A stretch of 64,000 nt of DNA from Todiramphus chloris collaris (taxonomy: Eukaryota > Chordata > Aves > Coraciiformes > Alcedinidae). The notes below the pieces were generated by a model that had not been told where the DNA came from, searched no databases, and worked only from the letters and a program-made list of their open reading frames with translations. The stretch covers positions 11,849,902-11,913,901 of the forward strand of contig JANVCC010000106.1 in NCBI GenBank assembly GCA_025345505.1, written 5' to 3'. Of the stretch, positions 46,760-60,092 are shown one piece after another. The position numbers and the translations under genes are program-made. The first letter of the stretch is position 1. Each line of letters starts with the position of its first letter.

Positions 46760-47302
46760 AGGTTCTCTCTACTCTGCACTAGTGAGACCGCATCTGGAGA
46801 ACTGTGTTCAGTTCTGGTCTCCCCAGTTCAAGAGGGACAGGGAAATACTAGACAAAGTCCAATAGAGAGCTGCAAAGATGATGAAGGGACTGGAAGATCT
46901 CTCATATGAGGAAAGGCTGAGAGAACTGGGTCTGTTTAGCCTGGAAAAGAGAAGACTGAGAGGAGATCTTAGGAATGTTTACAAATATCTGAAGGGTGGG
47001 TGTCAAGTAGAAGGGGCCAGTCTCTTTTCCATGGTGCCCTGTGATAGGATGAGAGGTAATGGTTGCAAGCAAAAACACAGCAAGTTCCACCTCAACACGA
47101 GGAAAAATTTCCTCACTGTGAGAGTGACAGAGCACTGGAACAGGCTGCCCAGAGAGGTTGTGGAGTCTCCTTCTCTAGAGACTTTCAAGACCCACCTGCA
47201 TCTGTTCCTTTGTGGCATGCCCTAGGTGTTCCTGTGTTGGCAGGGGGGTTGGACTCGATCTCCATAGGTCCCTTCCAACACCTACCATTCTATGATTCTA
47301 TG
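46760..47302 (+). mobile_element. CR1 LINE, 3' 0.54 kb
   Basis: Starts in the ORF2 C-terminal region (CTGCACTAGTGAGACC-type motif), runs through the 3' UTR (ttggcaggggggttggactc), and ends in attctatgattctatg at 47302. It is closest in subfamily to the outer CR1 at 57330-61295: both share 'gaagggtgggtgtcaagtag' and 'catgccctaggtgttcctgt'. Confidence 0.92.
46878..47225 (+). pseudogene. CR1 ORF2 C-terminal fragment
   Basis: A 115-codon open frame equal to the last part of CR1 ORF2: [20 protein letters not shown], then NGCKQKHSKFHLNTRKNFLT, then [20 protein letters not shown]. It ends at the normal stop just ahead of the 3' UTR. A stop at 46863-46865 separates it from the earlier codons. It has no catalytic domain. 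Confidence 0.85.
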
Positions 47303-49317
47303 AATGGTGTGTGGGAAATCTTAGCATGTATGCCATTGCTTTCACTAGTCTTCATTATTGTTAATATAAGCAGTCCTTAAACAGATGCTTATCTTCTAGA
47401 TCATGTAGGGAGATGGAGATTCTATTTGCAGTAGATGTAGTTATATGGATACTTCAGGCATAACTCCTTATCACAGAAAAATATGTGTATAAAATCCAGT
47501 AATGCTCATAAAACACCAGACAGCAAAGTAACGAGAACAAGCCAAGTGGATGGATTATTTAGATGACTGGGCTAGTCAGATGTTTGCTGGAAGAGGGTCA
47601 TGTCAGTGCCTTTGACTTTGAACTATCCATATAATGAGTGTTTGAGGATACTTTGGAAACCTTTTCTGTTAATCAAAAATTCTTCAGTTATCAAGAATGA
47701 CCAATTTCCATAGTGTGATTATATTAGGAGGAGGATTAATGATTCTGAAGCACCACCCCTCTCCTGAATCTACCCATTTGCTGTTGTGTACATTTTCTCT
47801 CAATCTTGTGCTATTTTCCTTTGGTCCTGTGCAAGGGAATAGAACCCGGCTTTTAAAAAGCTAGGCTTTTAAAACATTCTCTTTATGTGAAATGAGAAAA
47901 AGATATAATGGAATAGCAGAGTGCAGCATTTGTCTTGCCCTCATTCAAGTAGTGACATTTCCACTCATCAGCTGAATCTTCTAAAGAATGTCAAAACGTT
48001 TTTGAATAAAACCCCATGCAAACTCCCTCCAGCTCTTTATTGCTGTTGACAAGAGTACATGAAGTCCTCTTATGTGCAAGAGAACTATATCAAAATGGCT
48101 GGGTTTGTGCATTTCCTGCTGCTATGTACTGGCAGGATGGCTTCTAGAAAATTTAGCATCTATTCATCCAGAAATATGGCAGCAGAGGTAGCCAATGATT
48201 TGGTGCCAATCCCCTCATTTGAGCTTGACCTTGTTTTCCTCTTGGTGCCTCATACATACACTTCCTCTGTAAAACTCCACTGTTCCAATTCTAGAAATAC
48301 TTCTGGTGAGAATCCTGGGTTCAGCTGAGTTTGCATGAGAGCTCAGACACCGCTGCAATTTTGCTCTCAACCTTTTGAGATTATATATTGCTGGAGGAGA
48401 AATACATGATTTCTTATCCTCCCTGGTAGAAAGGCCCTAGAATGGATGATGTTCCAAGCCAGAATTATTTTTTTCTATTTCAAATACATGAAGTTTGTAG
48501 GTTATTTAAAATCTCTTGCACTTTCTTGACTACAAGCAGAGATTAGCTCCTGAGAAAGATTAAATGTTTCCACTTTGTAATGAGTCTCAAAATTGTTTTG
48601 TTGTGAATATATAAAACAGAGTAACAGGAAATACCCCTATTTCACAATAATTGTCTAACAGGTAAAAGCTGTTGCAGATTTTCTGTGAAAATCTGGACAA
48701 GCTTCAGTTGTTCTTTCTCTGATTTTTGAGTCGTCATAATGGCATAAACCAAAATTAATACATCTGTTGGAATTAAGAAATTTAAATAAGATATTTTACA
48801 CTTGAGACACAATGTAACTTAATTATTTGAGACAATGAGCAATATTAGATTCTCCCCCCTGCCCCATACTGTAACTATGCGATATACAATTAAATCCTGT
48901 CATACATTGTTATAGGGACAATCCTTCATTTGATTGTTATTGTTTCTTATTGAATAATCACAAACCTCAGATCCATTTTACAAAGAAACAGCTTTTACAT
49001 GACAATGCAGGTCAGCTGGATTACCACTGAGTACAATTTTTCCACTTTGTGATGTAATAATTCTTTGGCTTCATTTAGGAAGCTCTTATTAAATGTATAA
49101 ATACTTGCTTTCACTTGATTGCTTCAAATAATTTGCTTCGACAAGTGATTCACAGGTAGGACATGTTATTGACCAATAGAAGCACAAGGGTCCGACACAT
49201 TGACACTGTAGAAACAGCTTTATGAAATAAAATTGTAGTTGATAACATTGGGTTGCTCATAGCAGCTTTCTGTTAGAGACATGTTCTGGTATTTCCATCT
49301 TTCTTACTGCAGTAGTG

Positions 49318-49342
49318 GTATATGTGTGTATATATATATATT
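49318..49342. repeat. (TA)n microsatellite
   Basis: A short tatatgtgtgtatatatatatattt run. Confidence 0.7.
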
Positions 49343-51359
49343 TGAAATAATTATTTTTTCATTCTCTTGACTGAAAATTATTGCGTGGTGGTGGCTAGAC
49401 AATGGACAATCGCTTCTACTGCCTGTTTGCTGAATTGTCAACCATTTTTCCTGCCTCTCTGGAGGTCCTTGTGCCCTTTATTCATGCCTTAGGTTTCTAT
49501 GCTAGTGCTCAGACTACAGGTTCTCCCATTCAACGCCTCTACCTGTTTGCAGGAGTTCACAGACCAAGACCAAGTTCAATGTCTCCAGGTGCATAATGCA
49601 GCATAAGCAATATCCCTAATCCCAACAAAAGAGTTTTACAGTTAATTTTTTTAAAGGTGTGGTCTGATGGATGAGAGTGGTTATGGGTACCTGTTTAAAA
49701 ACAAACCTCAAACCAAACAGAAAACAACCTGCCTTCCCTCTTTTAAATAAGCAACATGAGACGTTTTCAGTCCTTGTGATAAAATTGATCCTTTCCTGTA
49801 GCATTGTGTCCTTGCTCAGCATCTCTGGAAGTGCATGCAGGTTCAGAGAATCAGGATGCAGCATAGCATGTCACCAGGCTTCTACTGTTAAGTGCCCCAA
49901 CTAGTCTAAGCAAGATGTAGAATGGCAGTGAATTTCTCAGTGTATCAATGGAAAGCAGAAATGGCCACTTTTCCACCTAGTCTTTGTTAGGCCTTTGAAG
50001 TGTTCTCCATAGGTCTCTATTCTGAGTGCATTGGTGTTATTCGATGGCAAAATATGAACTCTGTAGATTGGGATACAGGTGAGTGCTGTCTTTGACTATT
50101 CCTTCTCAAATTAGAAGAAAGTCTAGTCAAAGGGATCTATGGCATCTAGTATGGATCTAGTCTAAGGCATCTATGTAAAGAGCCTTCTGGCTGTGTATTT
50201 ATTGCATTTTTCTTCAACACAAGAGCAGCTTTTTTTCTGAGGAAGAAAGGAGCTGGTTTTCCTCTTATTCTTCTGACACATTTCCAAACAATTTGGGAGC
50301 AAATACTTGAAAAAATTTGACTGTGCATCAAAGATTAAATCAGACCTCATGGGATGGTTGCAAAAGAGAATTTATAGAGTAAAGATGATAATTCAGAAGG
50401 TGCTGCTGAGAGTATTAGTTAGTGCTCAAAGAATAAGTTGAAAGCAGCCTGAGAAGCATCAAGTAAGGCTGCAAGGTCACAGGATTTTGTTAGAATTAGG
50501 GGAAATGCCTTTTGGGATCAAGAAACACTGTCTGCAGATTCATAAAGCTAATATTCATGTTATATCTCTTCTCCACTGAGAATGCTAGCAGGCTTAAATG
50601 GGAGGCTAACTGCCTGAACAAAGATTAATTTCCCTTTTGAGACCTCAGGGCTCAATAAAAGTCCTAAAATGTTGAGACTGAAAAGTGAGTGATACTTGAT
50701 TTTTGTAGAAAATGGTAACACTAGCACAGATAAAAAGAATATTTGGTAGAATGTATTGATGTCCAAAACCAAGTATATATTGGAAGGGGACGATTAAACA
50801 AACATCTTGCATTTTCCTAGCCTCTGCTTGTCCCATATATTTGAATGTTGCTTGCGCTATTATTCTGCAATTTTTTTTATATATAGTTGTGGGGGTTTTT
50901 TAACCCAAAGCAATGAGAAGGCATACTCAGGATGAAAAGGAAAAGCTGGGAGCATGCAGGAACTTGTATTTGTTTTTTGGGAGTCTTTTGGCTTGCCTTA
51001 CAAGAATCTTGTTCTTACTTAATTTAAAGATTTATGAACAAATAACAAACTTTAAATGGAATTTAATGAGAGGATTTGAGTTAACTGTTAGTTCTGCCAG
51101 TAAATAGTAAATTCTTTTTAAGATCACCAATCAAAGTATGATATCAGCTATTAAAAATATTATGAATAGAAACCTAGCTTATTAGCATATATTACTAAAG
51201 CTGCAAATGAGTTTCCTCAAATTCATAAACAAGTTCTACATACAGGTGTATATAGAACTGAATATCTGGATTTGTATATTGCATATAATAAATGTAATGT
51301 ATATTGACTTCATTGAAGTTAAACAGTATATGTATATAGTATGAGTTTTTTTATTCATA

Positions 51360-51431
51360 GACTATAAATATACATATTATGTATATATAATAAATATATA
51401 TAATATATTTATATATATTATGTATATATAC
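51360..51431. repeat. AT-only, partly palindromic repeat
   Basis: About 70 bases of almost pure A/T with TATATA runs arranged around a centre near 51400. Inverted TATATATT/AATATATA units and flanking tatgtatatata copies at 51379-51388 and 51420-51429 could let the strand fold back on itself. Confidence 0.7.
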
Positions 51432-54400
51432 TTTGAACACATAATTACAACTGTACTCATAAATTAGTTCTTGGGCATGTAACTACCTCCTTTGTATCTA
51501 AATACTTCACTGTTCAGTTAGACAGTTTATCAGTGTCATTTGAAAGTTGTACAGCCATTTATACAATATTTAATGCAATTTAAAGAAAAGCCTCAATGTT
51601 TGTGTTTTGGGTAAAATGCCTACTGTCAGCAATAAGACACATTTATAGACATCTTCAATGTATGGTATCTTGCATATCAAACTGAAAAGGCACAAAGCCA
51701 CTTTAATATTTGCCAAAATCTGCAATTGCAAGGGATATAATGGGTGAGTGGAGTACTGGTTGAGAAATGTAATGGCTTTACTGCACAGTTTGCTTGGATG
51801 TATATATGGTTTTAAATGTCTGTGGTGGTTCTAGATTTCGTTGTCCTTTGTCTAAGGACCTCATTATTTGTTTTCATGATTTAATTTTCTTTCCATTATC
51901 CAACCTGGAGACTTCGCTATCTTCATTTTCTTAGGGTGCTTTGGTTTTTCTATGCAAGCATGTAGTTTTAAGAAAATCTTTTGCTTTAGAGTTTTGATAA
52001 ATGAATAAATGCAGTCAGTAAAGTGTTCTATCTGATAATGTATATGAGTTTTGTTAATGGCACATTTTTATTTTATTTTCCTCTGAAATTTGGATTTTCT
52101 CTGAAGTGATCTCAGTGTTTATCCTCAGTGCCCTGACTGTGCAGTTCTCAATAGTTCTTGCCTTGGAATAATACACTCACAGAGTGTAACAGAGACTTTC
52201 ATGTTTTGTTTGTCTGACTGGGTCTCAGAAATAGTTGGATGATCCTTATTTATAGGAGCAAAAATGGTTTTATCTCAAAATTAACATTTGCATAGCTAAG
52301 TAGACAATTGAAAAGTGTTAGAAGCTCTATTTAATGGTATGCCTCTCATAGAAAATTGATAATAAGCATTTAAGTAGATATTAATTTCTGTCTGGCTTAA
52401 GTCATACTTAGGACCAGATCATATTTTCTACTATTAGATGTCAAAAAAATGAGACAACGCAAAGTTATCATATCTGTATTAAGCCACCTACAGAATGTGT
52501 GCAGAGCGCTAGAAAAATTTGACAGATTTTATTTTACTTCTTTACTTTACTGTTTTATCATAGAGTGTTTTTTTCTTAATGAGAAAGTTGATACCTAGAT
52601 TATACTAAACTAATATCTGATTTAATCTTATGGCTTGTTATTTCAACTCCTTCAATGACTCATTAGTTGTCCTGCCTGCCTGCATTATCTTGGCTAGGTC
52701 TTGAGAGAAACAGATCAAGAAATACACAGTTGTTTATGGACACAGCTGTCTCACATACATGCAGTTTTAAACACTAGTTTCTGTCAGGCTTTTTATCACT
52801 GATTTGATTTGTAGCAGTGCTATCATTATTTCATATTCTTTCAACAACAAAGTGCAATTCAGATGCTTTATCTGTTTGTCAGTGAATGTCACAGGCTTTG
52901 CACTGATTTTACTGCTGCTTCTGAGAAATCAGGGAGCTAGACTGCTGACAAGTCAAGAGGACTGACTGGTTTACAATGTGCATCCCAATTGGAGCTGTCA
53001 GCTAGCAAAGGGTGTGTTTTGTAATGCAAAGACATGTGGTTATTGTGTAAGAGAAATCAGATTAAATGGGACCCAGTATTAATACAGCTGAAAGTGATAA
53101 GTCAGTTACTTCAGTCTGCATACCTTCTTCTGTTGAATCCTTTTTTAGTGCATTCCAGCACAAGCCTAGGTCATGTATCAGTTGGCAGATTGGTTAGAGC
53201 TGACTCCATGGCATGTAAAATCAACTTAGTTTGTCAATCAGAGCTAAATGCTATGGAAATAAAATTCAAGGATGGGGAAATTCAGACACAGGATGACACT
53301 GGGACCTTGTATAACAGAGCAACATCACAAAGACTGTCATCACAAAGACTACGCATCACACCTGTCATGTGTAGAAAAGAAATATTTATTACAAGGTTGT
53401 GTATGGATGCACTGCTAGTACTTATTCTGGAGTGACATATGTGGTTAAGGAAGGCTAATTTCCGTGATAAACCAAGTTTTTGCTGTGCTGATACCAGGAC
53501 TGCATGTTCTAAAAATATATGTCCAGAAAGGGACAAGTTCCAGTGCCACATTACTTTTTCAGGCTGATTCCAGGCTCAGGGGAGCATTGCCTCATCTCTT
53601 ACCCTTGGGTCACATAGCTTGGTTTTTGTTGCAAGTGACAGAGCTAAAAATTTACTTCAATTGCAACACAAGGTTGGATTCCCTTTGGCCTCCAGACCCT
53701 GAACATTTAAAGACTTGTGTTTCTGCCTTTATTAGGCTGTAGGAAATTCTGCTCCTTCAATCTCAGATGTGCGTCTTCACATCTGCATCAGCTCAAATCT
53801 GAGACAGTCTCCACACCTTTTGCTGTGTCAGACTGCAGTAGGTTCCTAGGGCTAAGTTTTCAATGTTAAGAAAAGGGGTCAAATTAGAGCCCATGAAGGT
53901 CCTCCTCTTAACACTTTCCTTCTCATGACTGTTCCCAGGCTTCCTTGCTGGTGGTCTTGGTTCCCTCAGAAAGCAAATTCCCAGCACCAATGGTGCAAGG
54001 ACAGTGTCCTTTCTGTAACAGTGAGCAAACAAGGTAATTACTTTTTAGCAGTGTGCTGCTTTTAGGCAAACACTGGCCAGACTGATGAAAATAAGTTAGT
54101 ATTGACCAAAACCACTTACCTCCTGAGGTGTTCAGTGCAGCAGGCTGCTTGTACATCTGAAATCACCCTTGCATTCCCTGAAGAGCATACAATTGATAGG
54201 ACCTAAGAAATAAAACATTATGATCTCAGCTATCCCTTCCTGATGGCCTCAGATCACCTGAGGTACCTACCTCATTAACAGTTTTAACAGAATTAACAGG
54301 TTCTGGCTCTGAAATCATTTCAGTGTAACAATGGCCTAGCCACACCACATATCAGAGATGCACATGAAGTCAAGCTCTGTTAATGCCTAGCTCTGTTAAT

Positions 54401-54639
54401 GCCCTGCACCACATGGGCTGAAGAAAATGGAACCCACATGCTAAAGGTGCTAATACTTTTTGAGAGATGATCCATAATGTTAGATTTTCAATCAGTTCAG
54501 AAATATTTATCATTGGTTTTCTTAGTTCTACATATATTTTATGCCAATTTTAGTGTTAGATACTTTTAAAGCTTGCTGAATTATTGATCTCAGTGATTTC
54601 TGTAAAAAAAAATTAGTTTAATTAATATTGTCTCTGTTT

Positions 54640-55074
54640 AAGACTCAGAGCAGCTCCACATGAAACACAGAGAAGGATTTCTCTCTATTAGCCCCATTCA
54701 CCTCTCCCTCCCAGAGATAAAAAAAAGGAATAAGGAAAAATGAAAATGCCTCAGATTAGACGTTAAGGCTGAAACAAATTTAATGAATAACAGGAGAAAA
54801 CCAGAAAAGGAATGTTAAGCGGAGAAGGATATAGAACTATATACAAAACCCGCTCTTGGATGGCAATGGATTGTGCAGTGCACAGCTGAGATGCACCCGC
54901 AACTCCCAGAGCTGTAGAAGGAAGAGACTCCCAGCACTTTCTGTCTCCTCATTATATGGATTGTGGCAGGGAAGGGGAGGAAATAACAGCTTCCGTCTGG
55001 CTCCTCAGGTTCTTAGGATCAGTCCCTAAGTTCACCTATCCCAATCAATTTGTTAAGCCTTAAACCACAACACA
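54640..55074 (-). repeat. Probable LTR relic, family unknown
   Basis: A 0.43-kb block of higher GC content set in AT-rich DNA. Read on the - strand it starts TGTGTTGTGGTTTAAGG at 55074, has a TATA-like CCATATAATG near 54961-54952, and about 170 bases further on an ATTAAATTTG that could be a polyadenylation signal. This order (TG start, promoter, poly-A site) is that of an LTR. I could not find the far end or a duplication, and no retroviral coding lies next to it. Confidence 0.4.
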
Positions 55075-55187
55075 TATGACAAAAATGTTCTTCTCTGTGC
55101 TATGAGGCAAAAAACCTAACAGCTCAAAGGCTGCTTTCTCTAGATTATTTGTGGCTCACTGTATTTTTATTACATCTTGTTATATTC

Positions 55188-55591
55188 CCTCCTATGAGTG
55201 GGAGGCTGAAGAATCTGAGGCTGTTTAGCCTTGAGAAAAGAAGGCTGAGGGGGAGACCTTATTGCCCTCTACAACTACCTGAAGAGAATTGTAGCAAGGC
55301 AGGAGTTGGTGTGTTCTCCCTGGTGACAAGTGACAGAACAAGAGGAAATGGCCTGAAGTTGAACCAGGGGAGGTTCAGGCTGGATATTAGGAAGCATTTT
55401 TTTACAGAAAGGGTTTTTAGGCATTGGAATGGCCTGCCCAGTGAGGTGGTGGAGTCACCATCCCTGGAAGTGTTTAAGAGGCAGTTAGATATGCTTAGGG
55501 ACATGGTTTAGTGGTTTTTGATAGGGCTAGGAGTAAGGTTGGACTTGAGGATCTTGAAGGTCTCTTCCAGCTGAAACTATTCTATGATTCT
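55188..55591 (+). mobile_element. CR1 LINE, 3' 0.4 kb
   Basis: ORF2 C-terminal region, 3' UTR and decayed tail (attctatgattctttt). Nearly the same sequence as the inner CR1 at about 59700-60091 (shared 'ctgaggctgtttagccttga' and 'gaagttgaaccaggggaggt'), so both belong to one subfamily. The open frame at 55149-55511 reads through from flanking DNA; its CR1 part shows the [30 protein letters not shown] and [19 protein letters not shown] blocks, with one extra G near 55250 that shifts the frame in the middle. Confidence 0.92.
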
Positions 55592-57329
55592 TTTAATCAT
55601 TTTGCAAAATACAATTTCATTATTTAATTTCTTCTTACTCATAGTTTTCCTTGGCTTTTGAGAAATGTTATCTGAGTTACAGTTCTTTTGCCTAATATAG
55701 AAGTGCCATGGCTTTCTACTAGTGTTGTCCTGCAAACTGACACCACTGATGAACTCTAGTAAAGCATCTTCTTTTTTAAATATACCAAGAAATTGAATAA
55801 AGGAAGCATAAAGTATGTATTCAGCTTATCTAATCGTAAGAGAATGAAGCGAAGTGGGCAACAGTACAAAAGAGTATCACTGGATGCAACTTATCAGATG
55901 GAAAGTGGTGTAGCACAGAAATTGCCTCAGATTAACTTTAAGTTGTCACCTGATTTCAGCTGGGAACAGAATGCATTAACCAACCAAAGACAAATTAAAA
56001 ATTTTATTAAATACTGTGACTCTTTTTTAAATAACTCTGTAAAGACTGATGGATTCATACAGGTGTACTATTTGTCTTTGGGGCTCTTATCAATGAATCA
56101 ATGTCCTTTATTTGACTGGCTGACGCATATTTAATTTGGTATAATATATGATACATGGAAAATGCCTTCCAGTTTAAAACATTAATGACTGATAGCTACC
56201 ATCATTCAAGTTCTGCCTGTAACAATTCATTTTTTTTCTCTACTCATCAGGTTTACTAATAATGATTAAAGATTTTCTTAGTTACATTGCTTTGACAGCG
56301 TTGATGATTAAAGACATGGACAGCTTGTAATATGGAACAGTTCACTTCTGTCCATCACTGATCTTCCTTTTCATATTTTCTGCCAGTTAGACCTATTCAG
56401 AAGTATAGAAGAGCAAGGTTATTCAGCACCTTTGAGTGAGTTATTGAGAAATAGACATCAGTTAATCTAACAAAATATATGTTTTAAAACTGGTAATCAA
56501 GGGAATGATATATCATGCCTATAAGAAGACTGGCATTACATTGGAAATTAGATATTTGCAATTAAGACAAATAATGAATTACATTATAATATCTGATATA
56601 ATGGTAATACATGAGTTTCAAATAATAAAAACTTACACTTCATTTGTAATTTAAAACTTTGTTGTGAATTTTCTATCTTGTTGCATGGAAATCTTGCCTT
56701 CTTCTATGGTTTTTCTGTGGGAAAGAGATGTTACTATTCCTTAAATATAGACTTGAAATTAAAATCAGTAAATAAGAAAAAAACCCCAAAACGTTTAACA
56801 TGGTACACACAACTGATCTGAAGTTCTGTTTCAGCACTGCATGCCCTTGGTAAGTGTTCCCTGGCTTAGATGATAGGCGTATGACTACACTGAGATGTTT
56901 TGGTTTCAGTTCCCAGCTCTGTCACTTGCTTGCTGCCTGGCCTTGGACCTTGGCAAGCCTTAGTTTCCACATTGTAAGAATGAGCTCAATGATACTGACC
57001 TCCTTCTTAAAATGTATTGAAAATCAAATATATTCTTATGAACAAGCATAAGCAATGGTTGGTCTTTCCATCTCTATTTAAAAGGAGACTATACCTATTA
57101 ATCCTCAGATGAGTTTTCTGGTCAGTTGCTGATACAGAAATGTGACAGAAGGTCTAACTTCAGTAAATTACTTCCTCTTGCTTCTGTTTCTTCTATTTCC
57201 ATCTGTCAAGTAGGGATCATCATATTCTTTTTTAAGTGTTGGGGTTTTTTTCAACCTATAGAAAAAAGAAGTGCTATATGAGAGATACAATTTACTTGTG
57301 CCATGTAACATTTATATAAGAGATACAAT
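55592..57329. other. Unannotated AT-rich DNA
   Basis: No supported gene. The 113-codon frame at 55793-56134 (+) begins at TTG, ends in AT-rich DNA, and has neither domain nor splice sites that I can support. Confidence 0.45.
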
Positions 57330-58835
57330 TTACTGGGACATGGTCTCATTGCAATTTCTGAGACATGGTGGGATAGCCCACTTGACTGGAATGTTGTCAT
57401 GGACAGCTATGCACTTTTCAGGAAAGAAGACCAGCAAGGAGATGTGGTGGATTCATTCTTTATGTGTGTGAGCAACTGGAATGCATTGAGCTCTACCCAG
57501 GGGGGGGATGAAGAACGTGTTGAAAGCTTGTGGGTAAGAATTAAGGGGCACAAAATATAGGTGAAATTGTTTTGGATGTCTACTATAGACCACCAAAGAT
57601 CGCATGCCCTGGTGCTCATGAGTGAATTCAATCACCCTGATTATTTGTTAGAAAGGCCACACAGCTCAGTCTAGAAGGCTCTTGCAATGTATTGATGATA
57701 ACTTCCTGATACAGGTGTTGGAAGAGCCAGTGAGGAGGAGAGTGCTGCTGAATGTTATATTAATGAACAAAGAAAGTCTAGTAGGGAATGTGAAGTTTGG
57801 GGATAGCCTTGGTGGTAGTGATCATGACATGGTAGAGTTTAGTATCATACAAAGAAGAAGCAGGGCAGTAAGTAAGATTGCAACCCTGGACTTCAGGAGG
57901 GCTAACTTTGCCCTCTTTGAAGACCCACTTGGAGGAATCCCTTAGGCTAAGACTCAATAAGGGGGCCCAAAAGAGATAGTTGATATTCAAACATCACACC
58001 CTCCAATCTTAAGGTAGGTGCATTCCTTTGAATAAAAAATGAAGTAGAGGAGGCAGGAGACCAGCATGGATGAGCAAAAAAAAACCCTCAAAGTGAAGAA
58101 AAACTCAAGTGCAAGAATGAAGATCACAGCATGTGGAAAAAGGGACTGGTCTCTTGGCAGAATTGTAGGAACGCTGTCAGGTTCTGTAGGGATGCAATAA
58201 CGAAGGCCAAGACCCTCTTGGAATTAACTCTATCCAAGGAAGTAAAAGAGAACAAGAAGGTCTTCTTCAAATACATCAGTGGTAACAGGAAGATAAGGGA
58301 AATTGTGGGCCCACTGCTGAATGAGGTGGGAGCCATGGTGACAGAGGATGCAGAGAAGGCAGAGTTCCTGAATGTCATCTTTGCTTCCATCTTCACTGCT
58401 AAGACCAGCCCTTAGGAATCCCAGATGCTGGAAGAAAGAGTGAAAGCCTGGAGGGAGAGAGTGTCTCCACTGGTTGGTGAGGATTTGGTTAGAAATCATT
58501 TGGGTAAACTGAACATGCACAAATCCATGGGCACTGATGGGCTGCACCTACGAGTGCTGAGGGAGCTGCCTGATGTTGTTGCACCAACACTCTCCATCAT
58601 TTTGAAAAGATCACGGAGAACAGATGAGGTGCCTGAGAACTGGAGGAAAGCCAATGTCACTCCAGTCTTCAAAAAGGGCAAGAAAGAAGATCCTGATAAT
58701 TACAGACCAGTCAGCCTCACCTCCATCCCTGGGAAGGTAATGAGGAAGCTCATTCTAGAGATTGTATCTCAGCACATGGAAGAAAAGAAGGTTATCAAGA
58801 GTATCTAGCATGAATTTACTAAAGGAAAGGCATGC
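57330..58835 (+). pseudogene. Outer CR1 ORF2, endonuclease to RT fingers
   Basis: Decayed coding in several frames. 57682-57945 carries the endonuclease C-terminus, with the GGSDHDMVEF motif (catalytic His region) intact. 58131-58415 is the basic linker (KVFFKYISGNRKI). 58425-58808 has LNMHKSMGTDGLH, NVTPVFKKGKKEDPDNYRP and SLTSIPGKVM, the RT finger blocks. A TAG at 58806-58808 replaces a sense codon (probably CAG), and the same frame then runs to KGKAC at 58835, where the inner CR1 begins. Confidence 0.82.
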
Positions 58836-59965
58836 AGCACATGCAGGACAAGAAGGGGATCAGGCCCAGTCAGCATGGGTTTATGAAGGGCAGGTCATGT
58901 TTAGCAAACCTGATCTCCTTCTATGACAGCGTGACCTGCTTGTTGGATGAAGGCAAGTCTGTGGATGTTGTCTATCTTGACTTTAGTAAGGCATTTGACA
59001 CCTTTTCCCACAGACTTCTATTAGAGAAATTGACTGCTCTTGGCTTGGATGGGCATACACTTTCCTGTGTGAAAAACAGGTTAGGTGGATGAGTCCAAAG
59101 AGTTGTGGTCAATGGAGCTAAATCCAGTTGGCTGCCAGTCACGACTGTGTCTCCCAGGGCTCAGTGCTGGGGCCACTCCTGTTTAACATCTTAATCGATG
59201 ATTTGCATAAGGGGATAGACTGCACCCTTGGTAAATTTGCAGATGACACCAAGCTAGGTGGAAGTGTTGATCTGCTTGATGGTAGAGAAGCTTTACAAAG
59301 GGATCTATATCCAAAGGCTGGATGACTGGGCCAAGGACAATTTCATGAATTTCAGTAAAGTCAAATGTCTGGTCCTGCACTTGGGCCACAAGAACCCCCA
59401 GAAGCACTACAGGCTTGGGGAGGAGTAACTGGAGAGCTGCCAGGCAGAGAAGGATGTGGGGATGTTACTTAACAGCCGCCTGAACATGATCCAGCAGTGT
59501 GCCCAGGTGGCCAAGAAGGCCACAGGAATAGTGTGGTCAGCAGGAGCAGGGAGGTGATCATTCCTCTGTATTCAACTTTGGTGAGAGTGCCCCTCGAATA
59601 CTGTGTCCAGTTTTGGGCCCCTCTCTACAAGAAGGACTTTGAGGTGCTGGAGAGGGTACAGAGGCAGGCTACAGAGCTAGTAAAGTGTTTGGAGCATGTC
59701 TCTTATGAGGAAAGGCTGAAGGATCTGAGGCTGTTTAGCCTTGAGAAAAGAAGGCTGAGGGGAGACCTTATTGCCCTCTACAACTATCTGAAGAGAACTG
59801 TAGTGAGGCAGGAGTTGGTGTGTTCTCCCTGGGGACAAGGGACAGAACACGAGGAAATGGCCTGAAGTTGAACCAAGGGAGGTTCAGGCTGGATATTAGG
59901 AAGCATTTTTTTACAGAAAGGGTTTTCAGGCATTGGAATGGCCTGCCCAGGGAGGTGGTGGAAGT
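58836..59965 (+). pseudogene. Inner CR1 ORF2, RT palm to C-terminus
   Basis: 58832-59092 has SVDVVYLDFSKAFDTFSH, including the first catalytic aspartate. A TGA at 59090-59092 stands where Trp is normal. 59128-59325 has [16 protein letters not shown] and [10 protein letters not shown]; the (F/Y)ADD catalytic pair is intact here, unlike in the other two RT-bearing CR1 copies of the main families at 2.5 and 21.4 kb. Frameshifts near 59325 and 59500 follow. 59497-59865 has [20 protein letters not shown] and [19 protein letters not shown]. Not functional as a whole. Confidence 0.8.
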
Positions 59966-60092
59966 GTTATAGAGGTGGTTAGATGTTGTACTTAGGGACA
60001 TGGTTTAGTGGTTTTTGCTAGGGCTAGGAATAAGGTTGTACTTGAGGATCTTGGAGGTCTCTTCCAGACAAAACTGTTCTATGATTCTATGT
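58836..60092 (+). mobile_element. CR1 LINE inserted in another CR1 (inner copy)
   Basis: A 1.26-kb 5'-truncated CR1 of a different subfamily. It begins in the region just ahead of the RT palm (QHMQDKKGIRPSQHGFMKGR), so that region is present twice, in diverged versions, on the two sides of 58836. It ends with its own 3' UTR (aggttgtacttgaggatctt) and tail gttctatgattctatg at 60091. The outer CR1 resumes one or two bases later. No target-site duplication is evident. Closest to the fragment at 55188-55591. Confidence 0.85.

Larger units (their letters stand above)
47303..54639. other. Unannotated AT-rich DNA
   Basis: More than 7 kb without a supported gene. Simple-sequence patches are listed separately. 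Open frames such as 48059-48328, 53034-53435 and 53464-53742 show no known domain and no exon signals. I see no young transposon. Confidence 0.45.

Noticed and set aside
53034..53435. 133-codon + strand frame
   Set aside because: No domain or splice signals, and an internal near-repeat (catcacaaagact twice) explains part of it; likely chance.
55793..56134. 113-codon + strand frame beginning at TTG
   Set aside because: No ATG start, no domain and no supported splice sites; composition is not clearly coding.
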